64,000 nucleotides of DNA from Trichosphaerium sp. ATCC 40318 (taxonomy: Eukaryota > Discosea > Flabellinia > Trichosidae), in assembly GCA_038496445.1 (NCBI GenBank), contig JALMLS010000374.1:186001-250000 (forward strand), in the 5' to 3' direction. Below the pieces are notes generated by a model. That model saw nothing but the letters and a program-made list of their open reading frames with translations, had not been told where the DNA came from and searched no databases. The first letter of the stretch is position 1; each line of letters begins with the position of its first letter. Shown here in pieces: positions 55,566 to 64,000 of the stretch. Position numbers and translations under genes: made by a program.

Positions 55566-56169
55566 TGGATGAGGTGTTTAATTAGTTTGAGTAGATGAAT
55601 TATGAGTTTTTGAAACTCGTGTAGTTTTTGTCAACGAGTAGTCGTGTAATTCTCAGAGTTTCATTTTTAACGTCTCAGGCAAACATGCTGTGGTGCCAAT
55701 GTGAACGTAATTGAAGCGGTTTGAAGCTGTTTTCGGAGAAAAGGAAATCGTACGAACGTTTTATTAATTCCAACAACCTATCCTACGCGCAGAGAATACA
55801 CACTGTAGTTCTAGCCACATTTTGTAATATGTATAACAATACACACTCATAGCTTTTTCATGTACCGTAAGCAACTTTTTCTATATTCTAAAGGACTTAG
55901 TATGGAACAATGAATAAAAACGGTTGGTTGCACGTGAAGTTTTTGAGTGAGTACTTTATCGACAAACTGTAAGATACCCAAGGCTATTGCCAAGTGCAAA
56001 CCAATAGCAAGGACACCAGTTTCTTCACAAAAGAGAACTATACTTAGTACTCATGCACGTTCAAGTAATGTGTATTTCTGTTGATGTTGCTACACCCACT
56101 AATGTTAATATCACGTACACTTGCCTTGAGATCTTCACCAATGATTTTTGTGAACGATAACTCAATGGA
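55566..56169. other. Intergenic region with an LRR relic
   Basis: The left part is plain AT-rich sequence with one CACGTG (about 55932). The right end carries the LRR relic described separately. Confidence 0.4.
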
Positions 56170-56175
56170 ATGTAC
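56041..56175 (-). pseudogene. Relic of LRR units
   Basis: The minus strand reads KVHSIELSFTKIIGEDLKAS, then VRDINISGCSNINRN. This matches GVHEIDLSxTNVTDEGLKAL followed by the C-type unit (INLSGCxNIT) of the LRR genes. The frame ends at NVHEY; no F-box is present. Confidence 0.55.
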
Positions 56176-57108
56176 TTTCTATGGTTGCTTAAACACAACT
56201 TGGATTTAAGACACTGGGCAAAGGGTACCATGATCCCCACGCGTATCAAAGCTAACCTCAGAAATAACAACAAGAAAACAGCAACGACAGTAATAAACAA
56301 AGCACTACCTAACGAGATTATTACTTATATTCTGGACTACAACAATGAAAAATCAAGTCTATTCACCTACTTGATACTCTCCAAAGGCTTTGAAAGGTTT
56401 ATAAAATCAAAAGGGTCGTATTGGAGAAACATGTATCTCTCTTTATATGCCACAGGAGAATACGATGAAGCTGGAATGCTTGTTGAACAGCATATACGTT
56501 GTATTCTTGATGCTAAGTTTAATGATTTCTTCGAAGTACCAACACGTGATTTTGCCAATTCTCACAAACAATCAGAAAGTGTCACGTGTCAAAGTGAAAG
56601 AGACTCTAAATGTCGCTTAAAATATTGGAAAGATAGATGTCATAACATTAAGATTGCTTCATCACTTGCCAGGCATCTTGATAGCTTTGTTTTTCCATTC
56701 TACAATGAATTCTGTGTACCAAAGTTTACTCCTTTTCTTATATTTGTAGAAGAAGAACAGGATGATGTCATAGGAGAACATACACTGTTAAACATGCTCA
56801 GAAAATATGAACCAAATGAAAAGTTCTATAAACAAATGGACATTAAAGCATTTTCTGAGTATGTCAGAAAACCTGAGATATTAAACCCACTCCAAGAGAT
56901 TATAGACAAAAAAATATGTGGATTGGAAAATATAACATGTCTCAATTATACCAAAGGAGGCCAGTTTTATATGATACATAGTACATCACCTATAACAAAG
57001 GCAATTGTAGGTATTTTCCTTATTGAAGATTATACAAGCTGTGGCAATGGAAGCTTCAATGAGTACTATCGCAAAAAACATGAAGCAGGCTGGCAAATCC
57101 CACAGTAA
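56170..57108 (+). CDS. F-box-like protein of unknown family (single exon, 312 aa)
   Basis: The frame opens at ATG 56170; ATG 56230 (MIPTRIKANLRNNNKK) is an equally possible start. An F-box-like segment (KALPNEIITYILDYNNEKSS, LFTYLILSKGFERFIKSKG) is at about residues 46-90. The rest is a charged globular region (YWRNMYLSLYATGEYDEAGM; RLKYWKDRCHNIKIASSLAR; FLIFVEEEQDDVIGEHTLLN) ending HEAGWQIPQ at 57108, with no LRR. Its 5' end abuts the LRR relic on the other strand, so it may have arisen beside an older F-box/LRR copy. It is probably a SKP1-binding adaptor, if the F-box is real. Confidence 0.6.
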   Translation: MYFLWLLKHNLDLRHWAKGTMIPTRIKANLRNNNKKTATTVINKALPNEIITYILDYNNEKSSLFTYLILSKGFERFIKSKGSYWRNMYLSLYATGEYDEAGMLVEQHIRCILDAKFNDFFEVPTRDFANSHKQSESVTCQSERDSKCRLKYWKDRCHNIKIASSLARHLDSFVFPFYNEFCVPKFTPFLIFVEEEQDDVIGEHTLLNMLRKYEPNEKFYKQMDIKAFSEYVRKPEILNPLQEIIDKKICGLENITCLNYTKGGQFYMIHSTSPITKAIVGIFLIEDYTSCGNGSFNEYYRKKHEAGWQIPQ

Positions 57109-57251
57109 AATAACTAGATGATTGGGCTATGTGTCAAAGATAAATCCCTCAATGACAGTAATTATGGAAACAATGTATCAAACAACAATAAACAAGTTTT
57201 TTTCAAAAAACAACAAAATCTATTATTTTTTTTCCATTGTTTTTTTTTCTG

Positions 57252-60200
57252 TTAAAGCCACTGTAATTCAAGTATATTGACCTCCTGAAGAAGGATGTTA
57301 TTCTGTGACTCGTCAAAAGTTGCTGGCAAAGGCATTCCTTGAAATAAAAAGTAAGTACACAAAACACTAAGAGTCAAAACAACAGACTGTTTTCAACTTC
57401 GTTTTTTAGTCCAAAAACAAAAAGAAAATCTATTATATCATTATTGACAATACCTTTTTTAACCCTTGCTGCTAATAGTACAGCGGTAGTCCATTCCTCA
57501 AAGTTGAGTTGGCTATCTTTGTCTCTATCCGAAAGACCCCTACAACACAAAATGAGTCAAACTTTTTTTTGGTCTTTTTTTTGTCTTTTTTTTGTTTGAC
57601 TATCAACTCAGGCCGTTTTTCATCACAAGGGCCAAAATAGCACTTATCCCTACGTACCAAATAGTTGCCAGATTTTGGTGATCAAGACCACTAGCTAGCA
57701 AAGCATCTCTGGCTTCAACACCACTAACAAAACCAGGTCTTGTAGTGCCTATTGTTACAAACTTTTTCTTTAATAAATCTAATACTTGATCGCGTGCAGA
57801 AACCATAGGTGTAGAAACGCTTTAAAAAAACAAAAAGTCAGCCAAAGACTTACTTGGACTCGAGAAACTTGCAGAACAAAGAAAAAAAGAATTTGACAAA
57901 AAACGCGTTATGAGGTTCAGGAAGGGTCACGCAAATGCCCTTCCCCAAAGTATCTACACTGATACCACACGAAGGAGGTATTTTCCGAGCGCAAGGATGG
58001 TTTTCATCATCACCACAAAAAAAACGTTTTCCGTGATTTTTTTGATTACGTTGCTAGTCTACAAAAACGTACCCAATGCCACTACCACCACGCAAAGACG
58101 CCAAAACAGAGGCAGGTACAGTATCAGGTAATTCAATACTCTTCTTTGCAAGGTTGATCAAATGGGTAGCAAGCATAAATTCAGTCTTGTTGAGATAGTT
58201 GTCTTGATCCATGTCGGACAGACTCCATACCTACATAGACTTTAGCTAAAATACCTATACAATACACTACACACCTTTGCGAGGATATTAACGCCAAGAC
58301 CAGTACGCATAAACAACGCACGAGCAGTATTGCCCGAAACTCTACCATCAGCCTCTTTGGGTGTTTTATCGTAAATAGCTGTATACTGAGGGATAGCCTA
58401 CGGGGTTTGTGAACGTCTGGCTTTCAAATGAAACAAACCACTTCCGGCCTGCGTTTACGTACATCTGCTGGTACTTCCATTGGACTAGAAGGCTCCTGAG
58501 GAGCTGCTGCAGGTTGAGGTACTTCCGCTTGGTCGGGGAAAACCATCAACGCTGATTCTGGTGCTTTAGCATGCTCTGGAGCTGGAGCAAAGGAGCTCCC
58601 AGCGGCCATGTTAGGCTCAGCTTTATCCTACAGCAAATTAAAAAAACCCACAATAGAAATGCCTTTTAACCCATACCATGCTGCTTCCAGTGGTTCCTTC
58701 CATTGACAATAGATCAGATTGTTGTAAAGCAGAAGTACCAGTATGAAGGAACGCATCAAGGTCTTCTTTTTGCTGAGAAATAAAGTCGTCTCGGCGCTTA
58801 GCAAGCTGTTCTTCAAATTTCTTACGTTCGTCGTTCAAAACGGCATCAAATTTTTCCAAGTCGACACGTTGTTGAGCTTGGAAAGCGTCTTTAGACACAA
58901 ATTCCTAAAGGAAATAAGTAAACGCCTGATCTGGGGGCTTTTTTTCAAAAAACAGAGCCATCAATCCTACCTGTGGCAATTTATCAGGTTTAAGTCTAGC
59001 AAGGATCAACTGAGCTAATTGACTGTCTTGTAAAACGTTATGGCAATGAGCCACCAACTTAGTTTCATCTAGTTCAACAGATAGTACCTAATAAAAGCAG
59101 TAAGTACCTCAGTAATACAAGATGTATAAGAATAACGCACTTGACCTGTTTGGTTCACTAATACAATACCACCTTCTGGCGTTGCAGCTGTTGTAAATGT
59201 AACAGATGGATCTCCTGTTCTAATAACACCCAATGGCGTAGCTGTTTCCACCTAATAAGATAACATTAATTTCTCCATCAATGAGACTTCTTTTTTATCG
59301 CGTAGTGACAGCATACTACGCGTCATGATGAAAAGTGCACGGTTTTTAAGAACGACTCTACTCACCTCATAAGCGGAGATATAACCATGCTTTGTAACCA
59401 TAAACACAACACCATACTTTTCACTAAATTCTAAGCCAACTGGGAAATCATCTGGGGCATCTGGGGCATAGTACACTGGACAACTACGTTTCTTTGATGT
59501 ACCAAGCGTAAATATACGTAACTAAAGCCAAACAAATAAGCAAACAAAGAAATGAAAAAAAAAAAAATAAAAAAATATCCACATAGACTTGATAAACGTA
59601 CTTTTCCATTACCATCAGCATCGCGTATAGCAAAAGCAAATATGGTATTACCTAGTAACGATGTTTAAATGAATCCCAAACAGAAAGGAAAAAGGAAAAA
59701 AGAGAAACAAAAAAAACCAAAAATTATTTTCTTGCAATTCCAAGTAGTAGTGTTTGTTTACCTCCAAATCTACCAAAACATGTTGCGTGAGCATCAATCC
59801 CTTGAGACATTTTTCTGTTCTTGCTAAAAAGTTGTGCACGCCCAGAAATCAGTTTAGTACCAGCCTAAAAGAGATGTCACATTCACAACTAATTTTCCTT
59901 CTCAAACGAAAACAAAAAAATCCCAAAAAAACGTACAGCAGGTGGTGCAGCACCAACAAGGCAACTCCATTGCCCATCAATAGACACATCGTAATTTAAT
60001 ATTCTACAATCCTTAACTTTTGAGCCAACATCACAAAATTTCTGGAGCGCTTCACCGTCTAACAATAGAAGTTAACACCCAAAACAAACGCGCATGGTGG
60101 GAAAAAAAATTGTGATTGGCGCGTAAACGAAAAGAGAAAAAAAAGACAAAAAAATTGCTCGTTTTTAGATAGATTTACAGTTAGATTGGTAATAATTACC

Positions 60201-61327
60201 TTGTTTGTTCCAGTGGTACACTGCGGTGTTTGTTACAATACCAATAGTATTATTGTTCACCCACTTCCAAAATAAAACGTTATCCAATGAAGTCGTATTT
60301 AAACGATTTCTTGTATCAGTTTCGAATACTTGTAGCCATGATCCGGCTAAAAACGTATAAGTCAAGAATATACGGAATTATCCTCTCAATTTTTTGAAAA
60401 AGAAATAAACCCAAACAAAAACCATTAGAGTCGCTATACTATACTCTCAAACACAATCCAGACAATTTATAAAATAGGACAGTTAAATTGAAAAAAAAAA
60501 AAAAAACAAATTGGGCGAAATATGCGTACAACGCAGAGCGAGTATCTTGGAGGTAGGGTGGTTGAGTACTGAGTTGACTTGCGATAGTATAGTTGTGCGT
60601 GAAACTTGAGGTTGGGCACCTGGACAGAGTATTTTAGCATTTAAGTATTACTAATGTTAGAATGAACCTGAACCAGGCTTTAAATCTACGATAGTTGCCG
60701 TAGGTTGTCCATTAAAGTTTTGCTTTGCACAAAGAAAACGATACGAGCTTAGCGTCACATCACCGTATTTCTTTAGAGTGTCTGTAGAGATTTCGAGTTC
60801 AGTAAGCTGAAATAAACAGATTAGCAGGCAAAAAAGACGAAAGAAAAAAACAGTCAGCTCGAAACCAGTTTGTTTGGTCGTAAATCCTTTATAAATCGCT
60901 TATTATTGATCACACGCTAAGCACGCGGCGATACAAAACGAGGTACAAACGCCGAGAGCTAAAACAGCGAAAAGAAAAAAACCAAACCAATACAATAAAT
61001 ACCTTGGCAAGTTCGACGCAATTAACAGGCAAATCAGCGGCTACAGGCTATATAAAAAGGGTCAATGAGTACGAAATTAAAAGAGAGGCTGGAAATAAAA
61101 AATAACTAAAATTGAGCAGTTATAGTGATTTGCTGTTAGCAGGACATTTCCGAAGAGGGTAACAGCGTAAATGTGACATTTATTTTTGCCTGCACGAAAG
61201 GGTGCTGCTGATTTTGTGCAAATAAGGGAGAACAGCGCAATCAAATCCACAAGTCTGTAGATGAGCTACACGAACAAAAAACAAGAGCAAAACGAAAAAT
61301 AAAATTAGCTTATACCTGTTGTGCCAT
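57252..61327 (-). CDS. Clathrin heavy-chain terminal domain fused to coiled coil and two EH domains
   Basis: ATG 61327 (MAQQ|PVAADLPVNCVELAKL). Residues about 1-330 are the clathrin N-terminal beta-propeller: VTLSSYRFLCAKQNFNGQPT, LNHPTSKILALR, WLQVFETDTRNRLNTTSLDN, VLFWKWVNNNTIGIVTNTAV then YHWNKQ, RAQLFSKNRKMSQGIDAHAT, DDFPVGLEFSEKYGVVFMVT then KHGYISAYE, and GGIVLVNQTGQVLSVELDET. After LQDSQLAQLILARL (about 360), where clathrin enters its leg, the chain turns into a coiled coil (VDLEKFDAVLNDERKKFEEQ LAKRRDD), an Ala/Pro linker (VPQPAAAPQEPSSPMEVPAD) and two EH domains with EF-hand loops DMDQDNYLNKTEF and DRDKDSQLNFEEW and the closing GMPLPATF. The stop is at 57252, about 690 aa. Introns at every junction are in phase. 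The propeller should bind clathrin-box adaptors and EH domains bind NPF motifs: a likely endocytic scaffold. Confidence 0.85.
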
Positions 61328-61537
61328 GATGGCGAATGGTTCTTCACTGTATTTAGGCTCTGGCTTGACAAAAAAACAGCTCGTTTCGCACTAAAATTGA
61401 CTTCGTTTCTGGGGAATAAAACTGCGTGTTCTAAATAGTATTTATTTTTAGCGTTCGCTGTTTAAACAGCGTTAGCATAAAGAGACATCAATTGGGAAAA
61501 AACAAGTGATAATTTGATCCCGTTTAAACTTGTTATC
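61328..61537. promoter_or_regulatory. Shared bidirectional promoter region
   Basis: Only 210 bases separate the start codons of the divergent clathrin-EH (61327, minus) and C2 (61538, plus) genes, so both promoters must lie here. No CACGTG is present. T/A-rich tracts lie near 61440 and 61500. Confidence 0.4.
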
Positions 61538-64000
61538 ATGTCCAACTATTACAAATACACAACCATACCAAAAGGCATCAAAGTAGTAAACTTTAAAGAG
61601 GCTAGCGTGACGGATGGTAAAGATTATTTTGCTGGTACGTATTGATTGCCTGTTTTTGGCCTTAATTTGCGTTTTCCCGTTGAACTATTAGCGGTATATG
61701 TTATTTAGAGGTCCTTTTGCTTCTCTTGTTATTAGTTTAACTGATTCGTTTCGATCAGAGTTTGAAGAAGAGCACAAGCTTAATGAAAGCCCTGACGCGT
61801 TAAAAACCGATAAACCAGTCCTGTCAGTAAAGGGTATGCATCTAACGTCATTGACATTTTGCTAACAAATTGTTTACACCAGTTATCGCATGCCAAGAGC
61901 TTATGGCTGTCGATCAAAGCACACTAGCAGACGCATACGTCATGCTAGAATTGCATGGCACAAAATTCAAAACAAAAACTGTGAAAAAGACTCTTGAGCC
62001 TATATTTAAACAAACATTCGTGTTGTACGCACTTTAAAGCAAGAAAAATCCTTTTTGACACCAAAAAACCGTTTTATGACTTTTTAAACTGCTCTAACAA
62101 AATCATAGTGACATTGATCCTAATAAATACAATGAAATGGCTGTATACGCTTATTCTAGCGCAAAATTACGAGCAGATGATTTTCTTGGTGTGGTGTATT
62201 TAGATCTCGCTGATATATTAAAAGATAGTCCAAAGGTATGACACGTGAGAGAGATGGAGTACCAGCTTTCATATTTTTTTTTTTCGCGTTAAAGTTTTTT
62301 TTTTGTATTTTTTTGTACGCCTCAAGAGGTGTTTTACGATATTGCTGTGTTTTAATATTTACGTACCTATAGGTAAAGGACTGGTATGAGTTTACACCAA
62401 GGACATGGGGCGAACCTGTGCGTGGTGAAGTCCATCTCAAGTTCGAAACAAATACTAAATTAATACCTCAAATTCCTGTTCGGTATGTCCTTGTTTTTTG
62501 TGCCTTTGGTTATTGCAATGATAAATAATACTTTTCTTTCTAGCGAGCGTAAAAAGGGTATTTTCGATTTAGATCGTAAGTCACGTGATTTTTTGGTTTT
62601 TTTTTTATTTTAACGACAAGCTGATTGTTTCTTAGTCACGGAGGCTCAGCGTGTTGAGATACTTAGACCAGAGGCTAAACCGAGTCATGCACACTTGGTA
62701 CAAGTGACCAAAACAGGGGAATCGTTATTAAAGTTTATAAAACTACTTACAGGTACGAGGCCAGTTTATACTCTGTATGTTGAAAACCAGAAATATGGTT
62801 CTTTATTACGTTTACTTCACGGCTACTCTATATCTTCCGAAATACATTTTTCGCTAAATTTGCTACAAATGAATTTCAGCGCCAATCAAAAAAATCACTG
62901 ACTTTTTGGAAAGATGCAGAAAGTTAAACTTGTAACTTGTTTCTCACTTCTTTTTTAAGTTATCTCCTCCGCTTGTCTAATCCATTTTTAGCTGACATGA
63001 CATCTGCTGCTGATGAAAAACCTGCATCTGTAGCTCCTGTTACCACTCCAGAAAAGAGGAAACGAATCAAGTACGTGTTATGAAGAAGACCAAGCTCTTA
63101 TTATATATTGGTTCTTTATACCTATTTCTTTTAATTTATATGGTTCCATTTAAATCGTTCGCATATGTATTATATAGCTAGAAGGCGGAAAAACACGTTA
63201 CGAAACTCATTCTTGAGAGGGTGGGCATCTTTTTTTTTTACCGTCCTTTGCAGACATTTTAAGTAAGGCTTCTTTAAGATAGGAGTACAAATTGACATTT
63301 TTTGTCTTTTTCAAATGTACCATTTGTACTCTTATTGTAGTGTGTGCGCAATCTAGCGTTTATATTCTAATTTAACACGTTGTTCGTTTATATGTTGCAT
63401 ATAAATGAAGTAGCCTTGCTTATTGTCTTGTCAATCGCATAGATTAAAAAGGTTATTAACAATACCTTTCAGTTCTTTGTTCCGATCAAGAAAGCCTAAA
63501 GGACCTCAATGGTCTTTTGTCATGGAAGAGGATTGGTCAAAAGATAGCGGTGGTAAAGATGAACCAGTTGTATCAGAGGGTGCTTCTGGATTACCCGAAG
63601 AGGTACTTGAGTGTCATAACAGAACAGATCGACTAACTTTTTTGTATTAGCTTTTGTACAATGTTTTTCTCTTCTTGAATGCAATGCAGAGGATCAATGC
63701 TTCAAGAGTTTGCAGGCAATGGTGTCGTATTTTGGGTGATAGGTAGGTTTCTACCACAGTAGTTGATTAAGCGTTAACATACTTGTTTTAGTTCCCTAAA
63801 GGCGCCTGCAGTAGAATGTTTAGAGCTCATACAACTGGTACATAATTTTTTTTTTGTAGGTGTTGTTCACTAAAAATCTCTTTTAGGCCGCTGCAAATAA
63901 TGATCCCAATACAATAAACAAAGCGTGTGAAAAGATATTACCTATTATTGTATGTCTTGATAATATAGTAGCGTGGAACGCTACAGGATACAGTGAGTTA
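61538..64000 (+). CDS. C2-domain protein (3' end beyond window)
   Basis: ATG 61538 (MSNYYKYTTIPKGIKVVNFK). A C2 domain follows: ELMAVDQSTLADAYVMLELH, KFKTKTVKKTLEPIFKQTF, then YNEMAVYAYSSAKLRADDFL, GVVYLDLADILKDSPKVKDW and YEFTPRTWGEPVRGEVHLKF. The Asp pattern allows Ca2+-dependent membrane binding. Downstream exons give RERKKGIFDL, TEAQRVEILRPEAKPSHAHL, ADEKPASVAPVTTPEKRKRI, KPKGPQWSFVMEEDWSKDSG and, near the edge, LKAPAVECLELIQL and AANNDPNTINKACEKILPII, helical and possibly armadillo-like. It runs off the window at 64000. Exons between 62750 and 63420 are uncertain, and the last part could be a separate gene. It is divergently placed 210 bp from the clathrin-EH gene, sharing its promoter region. 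Confidence 0.6.

Overview
The window is nuclear DNA of a gene-dense unicellular eukaryote, AT-rich by eye. Most genes are split by many short introns (about 40-90 nt) with GT-AG or, unusually often, GC-AG ends. Gene content (ABP34-type actin-bundling protein, villin headpiece, TKL-type kinase, RhoGEF, F-box/LRR proteins, PstS-like and HTTM proteins) fits a free-living amoeboid protist. An amoebozoan-like host is my best guess, but nothing here fixes the lineage.

Layout. 0-5 kb: the 3' end of one gene, a small secreted Cys-rich gene between two diverged direct repeats, a disrupted BCS1-like AAA ATPase, a second frame-broken small gene and an intact Cys-rich single-exon gene. 5-9 kb: a putative type I membrane glycoprotein. 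9-18 kb: MCP1-like membrane protein, coiled-coil basic protein, actin-bundling protein, CBM20-hydrolase, F-box/LRR protein, VTT (SNARE-associated Golgi) protein. 18-24 kb: SPRY protein with a C-terminal membrane anchor, and a single-exon protein with two winged-helix-like repeats. 24-32 kb: DH-PH RhoGEF, beta-helix receptor-like membrane protein, F-box/LRR protein with near-identical repeats. 32-44 kb: extended SDR reductase, propeller/TKL kinase, and a giant SPRY-ankyrin-RCC1-acidic-villin-headpiece protein. 44-57 kb: another F-box/LRR gene, a perfect 51-bp inverted repeat, a frame-broken CaaX protein, PstS-like GPI-type protein, HTTM (VKGC-like) membrane protein, ankyrin protein, decayed kinase gene, F-box-like gene. 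57-64 kb: a clathrin terminal-domain/EH-domain fusion and the 5' part of a C2-domain gene.

Themes. Several proteins belong to membrane traffic and the cortical actin skeleton (clathrin-EH, RhoGEF, actin bundler, villin headpiece, C2, VTT), although they are scattered and not an operon. A second theme is turnover: F-box/LRR genes occur as three intact single-exon copies plus two relics, and several other single-exon genes are broken or have a decayed duplicate.

The most unusual observations are: (i) the clathrin N-terminal beta-propeller joined by a coiled coil to two EH domains in one open chain; (ii) at least seven GC-AG introns whose donor is the same heptamer GCACGTG, in a window where CACGTG is roughly eight-fold over-represented by my hand count; (iii) the SPRY-ANK-RCC1-VHP architecture; (iv) a direct repeat pair whose 26-29 bp core is inverted between copies; (v) a perfect 51-bp hairpin-forming inverted repeat. 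Exon structures were assembled by eye from reading frames and splice motifs, so individual boundaries are provisional.
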